Shown: one piece after another, positions 34,938-44,327 of the stretch
How the letters are laid out: each line of letters starts with the position of its first letter
Numbering within the stretch: position 1 is the first letter of the stretch
NCBI GenBank assembly: GCA_049303315.1
Contig: JBAQMZ010000053.1
Location: 1 to 64,000, forward strand
Direction of reading: 5' to 3'
DNA from: Methanoperedens sp049303315
GTDB taxonomy: Archaea > Halobacteriota > Methanosarcinia > Methanosarcinales > Methanoperedenaceae
Length of the DNA: 64,000 nucleotides
Notes under the pieces: model-generated
What the model was told of the DNA's origin: nothing
The model's database searches: none
Seen by the model: the letters and a program-made list of their open reading frames with translations, nothing else
Program-made: the position numbers and the translations under genes

Positions 34938-35630
34938 ATGGCAGGATATTCATTTTTACTTGACAGGGACGAATTGAACCAGATGCTTGGAGGAGGATTC
35001 CCCAAGGGTTCACTGATAATGATAGACGGCCCCAGCGGAAGCGGAAAAAGCGCCCTGTGTGAGCGGTTCGCTTTCGGCCTTCTGGATAATAAACACACGG
35101 TAACGTATATTTCAACACAATTAACCACAAAGAATTTCATCAGGCAGATGAACTCGCTGGATTACCCCATAGGAATAAAACTGTTAAAAGGGGAACTTTT
35201 GTATATCCCGGTCTTTCCACTGCTCAAGGAATCCACGCCCAGGATAGATTTCGTCCAGCGGCTTATGGGCGCCGAGGTGCTATTTGAAAAAAATATTATA
35301 ATAATAGATACGCTTTCCGCGCTTGTCAGGTACAGCATAAACCCAGAGAAAAGCCTGGAACTTATTTCATTTTTCAAGAAACTGTCAGGCGTGCAAAAAA
35401 CAATAATCCTTACAATAGATAGCACTGAAATGCCGCCCAATATTGTTACCGAATTTAAAGATGCGGCAGAGATTCTCATGACAATAAAGATGCGCCAGAT
35501 GGGGTCAGAAATTCTCAGGACGGCTATGATAAATAAATATTCGCGTCCTGAAATCCAGGTTGGCGCCATGATAGGTTTTAAAGTCGAGGCGAAAAGCGGG
35601 GTAATGATCAACATTTCCGGAGTCTCCTGA
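34938..35630 (+). CDS. flaH: Archaellum ATPase-like protein FlaH (ArlH)
   Basis: 230 residues. A RecA/KaiC-like ATP-binding protein that docks on FlaI and regulates motor assembly. Walker A is GPSGSGKSAL and the Walker B-like strand IIIIDTLSAL. FlaH binds ATP but lacks strong hydrolysis. The region MIDGPSGSGKSALCERFAFG is close to the N-terminus, as usual. Confidence 0.93.
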   Translation: MAGYSFLLDRDELNQMLGGGFPKGSLIMIDGPSGSGKSALCERFAFGLLDNKHTVTYISTQLTTKNFIRQMNSLDYPIGIKLLKGELLYIPVFPLLKESTPRIDFVQRLMGAEVLFEKNIIIIDTLSALVRYSINPEKSLELISFFKKLSGVQKTIILTIDSTEMPPNIVTEFKDAAEILMTIKMRQMGSEILRTAMINKYSRPEIQVGAMIGFKVEAKSGVMINISGVS

Positions 35631-35644
35631 AGAGGTGATATTTT

Positions 35645-37276
35645 CTGGATGATAAATTTGAAGAAGCTATTCAACGAAACCCCCATTTGAATGAATATGT
35701 GGAGAAATGCAAGAAAGAGAGCGGGATTATGCCCGATTTCTTTGCAAAATTACCGCGGGATATTGTCGACATTCCCGTACCTTCCATAATTTATCCTGTA
35801 GGCGACCCCATATTCATCCATCTGAAAGGGGATAAGGCAACCAGGGAAATACGCTATATCGCAGTCGAGCCCGTACTATCTCTGGAAGAACATAAAAAAT
35901 ATCGTGTAATAATGGACTCTATCCTTGAAAAGGCGGCGGATGAAATTGTTCCTGAAAACGAAGAACAATTGAGAAAGCTCATGATGTCGCTTTTTAATGA
36001 TTCAATACAGGTCGAAGGTAAACTTTCACCTACAGGTTTTCTTGATAAGCTGCTCGGGGAAAAGACCGTGCCCTTAACCCAGGAAGAATTTGATAAAATA
36101 TCTTATTTTCTGGACAGGGATATCATAGGCCAGGGACCAATAGAGCCGGTGGTAAGGGATCCGTACCTTGAAGATATCCACAGCATAGGGGTGAGCGGTA
36201 TTTTTATTGTACACAAGATTATGGGGATGCTTACCACCAACCTCACCTTTGGCACACAGGAAAATCTGAGCCGCTGGCTGCATACCACGGGAGAGCGGAT
36301 TGGCAGGCCGGTAAGCGACGCCCGCCCTATTATCGATGGCACCCTCCCGGACGGCACGCGTATTAACGCTATTTACAGCACAGACATAAGCCGGAAGGGT
36401 TCCAGTTTCACCATGAGAAAATTCATGGAAATCCCTGCAAGTATTCCCCAGCTTATCAAATGGGGAAGTATTGACGGGAACATGGCTTCTTACCTGTGGC
36501 TTCTGCTTGAGAACCAGATGAGTATCTTTTTCAGCGGCGAAACAGCAAGCGGCAAAACAACAATGCTCAACGCAGCATTGCCATTCATAAGCAGCAAAGC
36601 AAAGATGTATTCTGTGGAGAACACAGCAGAAGTGTCCCCACCTCAGCCTGCCTGGCAGCAGTTGATAACCAGAGAGGATGGTCCTAAGGAATCGCAGGTT
36701 GATACTTTCACACTCCTCAAAGTCGCCCTCAGGTCAAGACCTAATTATATTATTGTAGGTGAGATCAGAGGCGTAGAGGGCGCAGTAGCATTCCAGGCAA
36801 TGCAGACAGGACATGCAGTGCTTGCCACATTCCATGCATCATCAGTCAGAAAACTTCTTCAGCGGCTTACAGGTGAACCTATCAATATCCCGCCAACATT
36901 TGCTGATAATCTCCATTGCGCCCTGATTCTCCAGGCGATATATAGAAAAGGCAAATATTTGCGAAGATGTACTTCGGTTGACGAGATTGAAGGTTATCTG
37001 GAAGAAGCAGGCGGTGTGATAACCCGTGGCGTTTTCGAATGGGATTTTACAAATGACAGGCATCGCTTCAGGGGGATGAATAACAGTTTTATACTTGACA
37101 AGATAGCAGTAAAACAGGGATATGACGATAAGCGCATGATATATGACGAGCTTGCATTACGCGCTAAAATTCTCAACAGGATGGTTGAGGAGGGTATCCT
37201 TGACTATTACAAGGTAAGGGACATCATCTGGGGGTACCAGGCGAAAGGTCTTGACGGCATACCGTTTGAGGTATGA
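35645..37276 (+). CDS. flaI: Archaellum motor ATPase FlaI (ArlI), apparent CTG start
   Basis: 543 residues from CTG 35645. A secretion-ATPase superfamily motor that drives archaellum assembly and rotation. Walker A is GETASGKTTML, Walker B VGEIRGVEGAVAFQAMQTGH, with the Asp/His boxes between. The frame is open upstream of the first standard codon (TTG 35687) and encodes LDDKFEEAIQRNPHLNEYVE, which matches the expected FlaI N-terminus. GAGGTGAT (35632-35639) sits 5 bases before CTG 35645, supporting that start. The stop overlaps flaJ by 4 bases. Confidence 0.93.
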   Translation: MDDKFEEAIQRNPHLNEYVEKCKKESGIMPDFFAKLPRDIVDIPVPSIIYPVGDPIFIHLKGDKATREIRYIAVEPVLSLEEHKKYRVIMDSILEKAADEIVPENEEQLRKLMMSLFNDSIQVEGKLSPTGFLDKLLGEKTVPLTQEEFDKISYFLDRDIIGQGPIEPVVRDPYLEDIHSIGVSGIFIVHKIMGMLTTNLTFGTQENLSRWLHTTGERIGRPVSDARPIIDGTLPDGTRINAIYSTDISRKGSSFTMRKFMEIPASIPQLIKWGSIDGNMASYLWLLLENQMSIFFSGETASGKTTMLNAALPFISSKAKMYSVENTAEVSPPQPAWQQLITREDGPKESQVDTFTLLKVALRSRPNYIIVGEIRGVEGAVAFQAMQTGHAVLATFHASSVRKLLQRLTGEPINIPPTFADNLHCALILQAIYRKGKYLRRCTSVDEIEGYLEEAGGVITRGVFEWDFTNDRHRFRGMNNSFILDKIAVKQGYDDKRMIYDELALRAKILNRMVEEGILDYYKVRDIIWGYQAKGLDGIPFEV

Positions 37277-38934
37277 AAATGGACAGGAAGATCATATTTC
37301 ACTGTCTTGGTATCTCGCAGAAACATTATTTTAAGAAATTCGTGATACCGACATTTGTATTTGCAATTCTTTTTCCTTTTCTGGTATTGGTTGCGGTTCC
37401 CTCTATGATGACCGGGATTATGGCAATCCTGATTGTAATGATTGTTTTTGTACTGGTTTCCATGGTTTTGATATATCCAATAACAATGATTGAAAAAAAA
37501 AGGAATGAAATCAATAATAGTATCCATTATTATATTACGCATATGGGGGTTCTTGCCACGTCCCAGATGTCAAGGGTGAATATTCTGCACAGGTTGTCGC
37601 AGAATGAGGCTTATGGTTATTTAGCCAGGGAAACTGGAAGGATATATGCGCTAATTTATTACTGGCACGTAAGTTTTCCGGTAGCGTGCAGGTTCATTGC
37701 AAAAAGGACGCCTTCAGTCCTGTTTTCAGATTTCCTGGACAGGATGGCGCATTCGGTGCAGGCTGGCCAGGATTTTGAAAATTTCGTCATATCAGAACAA
37801 TCGGTGGTAATGAACGATTTTATGACAATGTACAAGGATTCGCTAAATTCCATCGATATGATTAAGGAAATGTTCATTTCCATGTGCATGTCCCTGATTT
37901 TCATTGTAGCGTTCGCTATAATAATGCCTATAATTACAGGTCTTGACGCTATAATGTTACTTGGCGGCTCAATAGCTATATTCGTTATCACCGAACTGAT
38001 TATAGTGTTATTCGCCAAATCGAAAGTGCCAACCGACAGGATATGGCATACACTTGAAATAGAGACCGTTGCTGACCGCAGGATTAAATGGTCGATGCCC
38101 ATTTCATTATTCGCCTGTTTAATCACAACAGGCGTCGTGATAAGTTTTTCACATCTTCCCATAACGATAATGTTCGCAGTTGCTTTAACGCCATTACTGT
38201 TCACCGGCCTTATAGCGCGGACAGAAGAAAATAAAATCAAACGGTTTGATGATAATTTCGGCGCTTTTATACGCTCTCTCGGAGGCGCTTCCGGAGCAAG
38301 AAGCGGTCTTATTATTGAATCGTTAAGAGAACTTGTCTCGCATGATTTTGGGCCTCTTTCAGAAAATATCAGCAACCTTTACAAAAGACTGAAAACAAGA
38401 CTCAATACAATGCGTTCATGGGAGCATTTTGCAGCAGGTACGGGAAGTAATCTCATTGAACGGTTTGCAACAATGTTCGTAGAAGGTACGAACGTGGGCG
38501 GGAAACCCGCTATTATCGGGGATATTATCAGCAGGAATTTCATGGATATCGTTTCGATGAGGAAATTAAGATACAGCAGCGCTTCAAGCCTTATAGGCGT
38601 GCTCTACGGCATGACGGCAGGGATTGCTGCCACTATGTTTCTCGCAGTTTCTATAATCGCCATGCTGGCAAAGCTTTTTTCAAATACCCCCATTCCTGAT
38701 ATCGATATAGGTATCTCGATTGCCGCTATCTCCCAAAGTAATATTCCTTTGATGACCACTATGTTGATGTTCATGCTGGTTTGCCATTCGTTAATATCCG
38801 CAATGCTCATCAGGATAGTTGATGGCGGTCATCATTTTAACACATATACCCACTTTGTGGGACTTGTATGGATTTCTGCGCTGTCTGCGGAATTGACCGT
38901 ACGCGGTATAACTCCTCTTCTGGGAATGATGTGA
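37273..38934 (+). CDS. flaJ: Archaellum platform membrane protein FlaJ (ArlJ)
   Basis: 553 residues. The polytopic membrane platform on which FlaI turns, homologous to TadB/C and PilC. Hydrophobic clusters lie near 25-75, 195-250, 275-315 and the C-terminus (450-550), with two long cytoplasmic T2SF-type domains containing DRMAHSVQAGQDFENFV and FDDNFGAFIRSLGGASGARS. It overlaps the flaI stop (ATGA) and ends the operon. Confidence 0.94.
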   Translation: MKMDRKIIFHCLGISQKHYFKKFVIPTFVFAILFPFLVLVAVPSMMTGIMAILIVMIVFVLVSMVLIYPITMIEKKRNEINNSIHYYITHMGVLATSQMSRVNILHRLSQNEAYGYLARETGRIYALIYYWHVSFPVACRFIAKRTPSVLFSDFLDRMAHSVQAGQDFENFVISEQSVVMNDFMTMYKDSLNSIDMIKEMFISMCMSLIFIVAFAIIMPIITGLDAIMLLGGSIAIFVITELIIVLFAKSKVPTDRIWHTLEIETVADRRIKWSMPISLFACLITTGVVISFSHLPITIMFAVALTPLLFTGLIARTEENKIKRFDDNFGAFIRSLGGASGARSGLIIESLRELVSHDFGPLSENISNLYKRLKTRLNTMRSWEHFAAGTGSNLIERFATMFVEGTNVGGKPAIIGDIISRNFMDIVSMRKLRYSSASSLIGVLYGMTAGIAATMFLAVSIIAMLAKLFSNTPIPDIDIGISIAAISQSNIPLMTTMLMFMLVCHSLISAMLIRIVDGGHHFNTYTHFVGLVWISALSAELTVRGITPLLGMM

Positions 38935-38942
38935 TAATCCCT

Positions 38943-38971
38943 TTCACACAAACCTCACACCTTTGTTTATA
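38943..38971 (+). promoter_or_regulatory. Chemotaxis operon promoter: TCACA repeats plus TATA box
   Basis: TTCACAC (38943-38949), CTCACAC (38954-38960) and TTTATA (38966-38971) stand 97 bases before cheY. Spacing between elements, and to the first gene, equals that of the flaB1 promoter within one base. Confidence 0.65.
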
Positions 38972-39062
38972 GTTATGTGGATAAGATTTACCCTGTATGG
39001 ATAAATGGAATTAATTATATAAATAAATATTATAAAACTTACTAATTTAAAATGGAGGAATA

Positions 39063-39422
39063 ATGCCCGGAAAAATATTACTTGTGGATGATGCAGCATT
39101 CATGCGAATGATGCTCAAGAAAATCCTTGCACCATCGGGAAACGAGGTACTGGAGGCTGTCGATGGCTCTGACGGCGTAGCCAAATATAAAGAGCATAAA
39201 CCCAATCTCGTATTTTTAGATATAGTAATGCCAAATGTCGATGGAATAGAATGCCTGAAGCAAATAATGGCATTCGATAGTAATGCCAAGGTCGTAATGT
39301 GCAGTTCGATTGGCCAGCAGACAGTGGTAAACGATGCAATCAAAATAGGGGCGAGGGATTTTATTGTCAAGCCATTTGATGCTGCAAAAGTGCTGGAAAC
39401 AGTTTCGAAAAACCTGTCATAA
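39063..39422 (+). CDS. cheY: Chemotaxis response regulator CheY
   Basis: 119 residues, a stand-alone receiver. Acidic pair DD at 9-10, phosphoacceptor Asp53 in LVFLDIVMPNVDG, the conserved CSSIGQQ switch region, and Lys in IVKPFDAAKV. In archaea CheY-P acts on the archaellum motor through adaptor proteins. It is the first gene of cheYBARC, with a GGAGG Shine-Dalgarno site. Confidence 0.95.
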   Translation: MPGKILLVDDAAFMRMMLKKILAPSGNEVLEAVDGSDGVAKYKEHKPNLVFLDIVMPNVDGIECLKQIMAFDSNAKVVMCSSIGQQTVVNDAIKIGARDFIVKPFDAAKVLETVSKNLS

Positions 39423-39431
39423 AGGAATTAA

Positions 39432-40577
39432 ATGTCGAGGATAAAAGTACTGGTTGTTGATGACTCAGCCTTCATGCGCAAGGCTATCACCGATATTCTT
39501 TCTTCATCCCCTGATATAGAGGTCATTGGTAAGGCAAGAAACGGGCGGGAAGCGTTTGAAAAGGTAATAGAATTAAAACCCGATGTCGTTACCCTGGACA
39601 TTGAAATGCCTGTTCTTGACGGCCTCCAGACTCTTGGATATATAATGAGCGAATGCCCGACACCCGTAATTATGCTCAGCGGGGCGGAATCAAAACATGC
39701 CGATGTCACGATGACGGCATTTCAATACGGTGCAGTGGATTTCATCCTCAAACCCTCGGGAAATATCAGCCTCGATATGAATAAGATAAAGGATGAAATG
39801 GTAAAAAAGGTAAAAGCCGCAGCCAAAGTTGAAACTCATAAGCTTGGTTTTATCCAGGAACATGGTAAAAATGATAATGACGGCATTTCCGGAATTGAAG
39901 ATTTTAAGGATGCCAGGAAGAGGCCAAAAGCCATCACCGGAGAAGAAACGCATAAGGTTGATTTAACCGAGACGAGTGAACTTGGCAAAAAATCAAAATT
40001 TAAGAAAATAATAATTATCGGTACATCTACAGGGGGGCCAAGAGCACTGCAGCAGGTTATACCCCTGCTCCCTTCTAACCTTAATGCGCCGGTGCTTGTG
40101 GTCCAGCACATGCCGGCCGGATTTACAAAATCCCTTGCGGAGCGCCTGGACAGCCAGTCAAGGATAAAGGTAAGGGAAGCTCGGGATGGGGATATCGTAA
40201 GACCCGGGATTGTCCTGATAGCGCCGGGCGATTACCATATGACTGTCAGGCAGGAAGAAATAAACGGCAAAACAAAAGAAGTTATAGCGCTTAATAAGAG
40301 TGAAAAAGTCCAGGGCGTCAGGCCGTCTGTCGATGTTCTTCTCAATTCAGTTGCGCAGATTTACGGGGCAAACTCGGTCGGGGTTATACTTACGGGAATG
40401 GGCTCTGACGGTACGGATGGTATCAGGAGACTCAAATTAGCCGGCGGCAGGGTAATTGCCGAGGATGAATCCACATGCGTGGTTTATGGCATGCCCAGGT
40501 CTGTTATAGAACAACGGCTGGCAGATTATGTTTTACCAATTAATAAAATAGCGGAGAGCATAGCGCAAATTACATAA
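39432..40577 (+). CDS. cheB: Chemotaxis methylesterase/deamidase CheB
   Basis: 381 residues. N-terminal receiver (Asp56 in VVTLDIEMPVLDGLQ) and C-terminal methylesterase with the catalytic Ser in IIGTSTGGPRALQQV, His in VVQHMPAGFTKSLAERLD and Asp in LTGMGSDGTDGIRRLK. It removes methyl groups from chemoreceptors. 9 bases after cheY. The linker (about 125-195) is longer than usual and Lys/Glu-rich. Confidence 0.96.
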   Translation: MSRIKVLVVDDSAFMRKAITDILSSSPDIEVIGKARNGREAFEKVIELKPDVVTLDIEMPVLDGLQTLGYIMSECPTPVIMLSGAESKHADVTMTAFQYGAVDFILKPSGNISLDMNKIKDEMVKKVKAAAKVETHKLGFIQEHGKNDNDGISGIEDFKDARKRPKAITGEETHKVDLTETSELGKKSKFKKIIIIGTSTGGPRALQQVIPLLPSNLNAPVLVVQHMPAGFTKSLAERLDSQSRIKVREARDGDIVRPGIVLIAPGDYHMTVRQEEINGKTKEVIALNKSEKVQGVRPSVDVLLNSVAQIYGANSVGVILTGMGSDGTDGIRRLKLAGGRVIAEDESTCVVYGMPRSVIEQRLADYVLPINKIAESIAQIT

Positions 40578-40588
40578 GAGGAATTTTA

Positions 40589-42544
40589 ATGGATGACATG
40601 TCGGAATATAAGGAAATGTATGCCGTTGAAGCCGCAGAACATCTCCAATCAATGAATGAGGCGCTTCTTAATCTTGAGAAAGACCCGGAAAACAGTGAAA
40701 CGATTAATGTAATGTTCAGGGCGGCTCACACGCTAAAAGGCATGTCTGCAACTATGGGTTACACCAATATCAAGGAACTCACCCATGAAATGGAAAACCT
40801 GATGGACAGGGTCCGGAAAAATGAGATGAAACTTGATAATGCTGCTATCGATATACTTTTCGAATGTCTAGATACGCTTGAAAAAATGGCGGAAACCCCT
40901 GAAAATTGTTCGCAATTCGATATATCCGGTCTTATCCAGAAAATTTCATTACTGTCAAAAAGGGAAACCGGGGCAGAAGCGACCGGGCAGGTAAAGACTC
41001 CAGATACAGAAGCCGCAGATGTTACCCTCGATAGCGCTAAACCCGACACCAGTCAGGAAAAAGTCGAAGATGGCTGCACAATTTTAGATATTACTGTTAC
41101 GCTTCACGAATCATGTGTTCTCAAATCTGCCCGTTCAACAGTTGTAATGAGAAATCTTTCAGAGCTTGGGGAAATTATTGAAACGCATCCTTCGATTAAG
41201 GAAATTGAAGACGAGAAGTTTGACAGGGAATTCAGGATTGTGGTTTCGACTAAAGAAGAGGCTGCAAAATTAGAAAAAAGTATAATGAAAATTTCAGAGA
41301 TTGCAAAAGTGGAGATTAAAACACATGAAGGGACACAGGCAAAGGCAAAAATTGAAGAAAAATCATGCAATCCCGAGAGTAACAAGACCGCAATAAAAAG
41401 CGTCCAGAGCGTCCGTGTAAGCATAGAACGCCTGGATTCGCTGATGAACCTTGTCGGGGAACTGATTATTAATAAAATACGCTTGATGCAGCTTGCCACT
41501 GTTCATAAACTGGATGTCCTGGAAGAGACGCTTGCAAGTCTTAACCGTCTCACGAATGAATTGCAGGAAGAAATCATGGCATCCAGGATGGTGCCGATTG
41601 AACAGATATTCAACCGTTTCCCGAGGATGGTAAGGGACCTTGCCAAAAAAGAGGGAAAGGAGATAGATTTGATCCTGGAAGGCGGCGATATTGAACTTGA
41701 CCGTACCGTGCTGGATGAGATAGGTGACCCTCTTGTCCATATCCTGCGGAACTGCGTGGATCATGGTATCGAATCCCCGGAGGTCAGGAAACAGGCTGGC
41801 AAGAACCCGAAGGGAACGATTAAATTAATTGCAAGGCGTGAGAAAAATCATGTGGTCATCGAAGCACTGGATGACGGTAAAGGGATGGACCCGCAGAAGT
41901 TCAGGGAAACTGCAGTTAAGAAAGGGTTATTGACGCAGGAAGAGGCGGAAAAACTTTCAGACAATGAAGCAATCAACCTCTCGTTCATGCCCGGGTTCAG
42001 CACTGCCGAGAAGGTAACAGATGTTTCAGGGCGCGGAGTCGGGATGGATGTTGTGAGAACCAAAATAGGGAGTATGGGCGGCTCGATAAAACTTGAATCT
42101 ACAAAAGGGACAGGTACAAAAATTATTCTAAAATTACCTTTAACTGTGGCAATCATCCATTCCCTGATGGTAAAGGTCGGCAAAGATGTGTATGCCGTGC
42201 CCATTGCCAATGTGGTAAGGGATTTGTCTGTCAAGAAAGACCAGATAAAGACAATAAAGGGCGAGGAAGTTATATTGATACGGGGCGAAGTCCTGCCTAT
42301 TGTCCGGCTTCACAAGCTTTTCGGAATCATCGATACCAACGGTTCAGAAGACCTTCTTGTCGTGGTCGTGGAACGCGGCGGAAGCAATATCGGGCTCGTA
42401 GTGGACCAGGTCATAGGCCAGCAGGAAGTCATACTCAAGAACCTTGAAAATCATATTCTCAAAGGCGTCAGGGGATTTGCAGGAGCGACAATATTGGGTG
42501 ACGGCAATGTTGCACTGATTCTTGACGTGGTGACACTGCTATGA
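40589..42544 (+). CDS. cheA: Chemotaxis sensor histidine kinase CheA
   Basis: 651 residues. P1 phosphotransfer domain with His47 in FRAAHTLKGMSATMGY; a P2-like middle region; P3 dimerisation segment RLDSLMNLVGELIINKIRLM; P4 kinase domain with the N box HILRNCVDHGIE and G boxes DDGKGMDP and GRGVGMDVV; P5 CheW-like domain at the C-terminus. It phosphorylates CheY and CheB. It overlaps cheR by 4 bases. No cheW and no receptor gene are in the window. Confidence 0.96.
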   Translation: MDDMSEYKEMYAVEAAEHLQSMNEALLNLEKDPENSETINVMFRAAHTLKGMSATMGYTNIKELTHEMENLMDRVRKNEMKLDNAAIDILFECLDTLEKMAETPENCSQFDISGLIQKISLLSKRETGAEATGQVKTPDTEAADVTLDSAKPDTSQEKVEDGCTILDITVTLHESCVLKSARSTVVMRNLSELGEIIETHPSIKEIEDEKFDREFRIVVSTKEEAAKLEKSIMKISEIAKVEIKTHEGTQAKAKIEEKSCNPESNKTAIKSVQSVRVSIERLDSLMNLVGELIINKIRLMQLATVHKLDVLEETLASLNRLTNELQEEIMASRMVPIEQIFNRFPRMVRDLAKKEGKEIDLILEGGDIELDRTVLDEIGDPLVHILRNCVDHGIESPEVRKQAGKNPKGTIKLIARREKNHVVIEALDDGKGMDPQKFRETAVKKGLLTQEEAEKLSDNEAINLSFMPGFSTAEKVTDVSGRGVGMDVVRTKIGSMGGSIKLESTKGTGTKIILKLPLTVAIIHSLMVKVGKDVYAVPIANVVRDLSVKKDQIKTIKGEEVILIRGEVLPIVRLHKLFGIIDTNGSEDLLVVVVERGGSNIGLVVDQVIGQQEVILKNLENHILKGVRGFAGATILGDGNVALILDVVTLL

Positions 42545-43383
42545 TGAATACTTCTGATATAATGGCATTGCGCGAGGATGACAGCGAATTTTCAGAATTA
42601 AAAGTCATTATCAAGAGAAAAATCGGTTTTAATTGCGAGCAATACAAGCAGGCGCATTTGAAAAGGAGACTGGCTGTCAGGCTCAGGGCAACCCAATCAA
42701 AATCTTATAAAGAGTATGCAGAGGTCCTTTTAAAAAATCTGGCTGAAGAGAAACAATTGAAAGAGACATTAACAGTCAATGTTACGGAATTGTTCAGGAA
42801 CCCTGAAACCTACGAAGCGTTCCGTGCAACGGTGCTTCCTGAATTGATCAAATCCAGAGGAGAGAACCGGACCTTGAAAGTTTGGAGCGCCGGGTGTTCA
42901 AATGGGGAAGAACCGTATTCCATAGCCATTATGCTGGCCGAATACCTGGGAATAGCAGCCAGGAGATATAATATCTCCATCATGGGCACAGATATTGATG
43001 AGGATTCTCTTAATAAAGCCGGGCTTGGCATATTTCATCCAAAGCAGCTTGAAAAAATAAGTAAAGAAAGGCTTGAACGTTTTTTTATTAAGAAAGATAA
43101 TAATTATCAGGTCACTGACGAAATTCATCGCATGGTCACTTTTAAAAACCATGATTTGATATCCGGACCGAAACTATCAGGATTTGACATAATCTTTTGC
43201 AGGAATGTCACTATATATTTTGAGCAGAAACTTCAGGAGAAGCTTTATTTTGATTTCTATAATGCCCTGAAAGACGGCGGTTATTTTGTTATGGGAAAAA
43301 CAGAAACCCTTATCGGACAATCAAGCAAGCTTTTCAAACACGTTGATTTGAAAGAAAGGATATACCAGAAGAAGGCAAACTAA
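42541..43383 (+). CDS. cheR: Chemoreceptor glutamate methyltransferase CheR
   Basis: 280 residues. The N-terminal helical domain is followed by the SAM-binding domain: NVTELFRNPETYEAFR, WSAGCSNGEEPYSIAIMLAE, GTDIDEDSLNKAGLG and DIIFCRNVTIYFEQ. It methylates receptor glutamates. The usual NVLIYF motif reads NVTIYF here. Start overlaps the cheA stop. Confidence 0.95.
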   Translation: MMNTSDIMALREDDSEFSELKVIIKRKIGFNCEQYKQAHLKRRLAVRLRATQSKSYKEYAEVLLKNLAEEKQLKETLTVNVTELFRNPETYEAFRATVLPELIKSRGENRTLKVWSAGCSNGEEPYSIAIMLAEYLGIAARRYNISIMGTDIDEDSLNKAGLGIFHPKQLEKISKERLERFFIKKDNNYQVTDEIHRMVTFKNHDLISGPKLSGFDIIFCRNVTIYFEQKLQEKLYFDFYNALKDGGYFVMGKTETLIGQSSKLFKHVDLKERIYQKKAN

Positions 43384-43385
43384 AT

Positions 43386-44003
43386 ATGACTGAAATAAAA
43401 ACACTTACTGAATTCCAGAAAGATGCACTCAAAGAAGTAGGGAATATTGGGATTGGAAATGCCACAACATCTCTCTCCCGGATGGTTAATAAGCGTGTCT
43501 GGATATCCCTGCCCGACCTTAAATTAATACCATTAATAAAAGTGCCCATCCTTGTAAAGAATGAGTCTCCGGTGATAGGGATAATACTGGAATTGACAGG
43601 GGATGCCAAAGGGTTTCTTCTGCTTTTATTATCGAAAAACAGCGCGAAGTACCTGGTAAAACTTGTACTCGGTACGGCAAATGAGGCGGAAACGTTTGAT
43701 GAAATGGAACAATCCGTCCTTAAAGAGCTTGGAAACATAATGAGCGGGACATATACAACCGCCCTTTCGAATTTCCTTGGTATAGCGATTGGTCTTTCGC
43801 CACCCTTGAATATATATGATATGGCCGATGCAATAATTAACCAGATTGTATGCATGATGAGCAGGGATGTTGAAGATGTCCTGTTTATAAACACCGAATT
43901 CACAATAAATACCGAGAAAATTGAAGGGAAAATACTCATATTTACAGATTCTGCATCCCTTTCTAAGATGCTGGATGCCATAAACAGGATTTCGGGGAAT
44001 TAA
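43386..44003 (+). CDS. cheC: CheY-P phosphatase CheC
   Basis: 205 residues. Two copies of the CheC active-site helix: KEVGNIGIGNATTSLSRMV and KELGNIMSGTYTTALSNF, each with the Glu-x-x-Asn pair, so both sites look functional. It dephosphorylates CheY-P and is stimulated by CheD. The cheD gene that normally adjoins it lies 4.3 kb downstream, separated by the peptide-modification cluster. Confidence 0.93.
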   Translation: MTEIKTLTEFQKDALKEVGNIGIGNATTSLSRMVNKRVWISLPDLKLIPLIKVPILVKNESPVIGIILELTGDAKGFLLLLLSKNSAKYLVKLVLGTANEAETFDEMEQSVLKELGNIMSGTYTTALSNFLGIAIGLSPPLNIYDMADAIINQIVCMMSRDVEDVLFINTEFTINTEKIEGKILIFTDSASLSKMLDAINRISGN

Positions 44004-44159
44004 ATACAGCATTTTGAGCTATATTTGTACCCATCATGGTGGTTACCAATTCATGAGTTTGCCTTATAAATTTAACTATTTTTTATACTTGCAGTAAAAT
44101 TTATAATATTCATTCCCTCATTAATATTTTAACAACAAAATTCCATGAGGAGATGAACA

Positions 44160-44243
44160 TTGGAGTTTAATGTAGATAAACAAATAAAAGACTATTGGGA
44201 CAATAAAAATAACATTGCCAGAATTGAGCAATACTTCAATTAA
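44160..44243 (+). other. Short open frame, doubtful
   Basis: A TTG-initiated frame of 27 codons plus stop (MEFNVDKQIKDYWDNKNNIA and seven more residues) follows GAGGAGATG at about the right distance. The start VDKQIKDYWDN resembles the very N-terminus of small SAM methyltransferases, so it may be a truncated remnant. Weak evidence. The rest of 44004-44327 holds only the promoter of the peptide cluster. Confidence 0.25.
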
Positions 44244-44248
44244 TTAAC

Positions 44249-44258
44249 TATTTATATA
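44249..44258 (+). promoter_or_regulatory. TATA box of the peptide-modification cluster
   Basis: TATTTATATA lies 70 bases before the precursor ATG, immediately followed by GTTCACACC. It would start transcription near 44283 and give a leader of about 45 bases. Confidence 0.5.
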
Positions 44259-44327
44259 GTTCACACCTTAATTATGGTAGTGGAGAAATTTTAAACATTA
44301 CATTCAATGTTTAGGGAGGTGATATCT

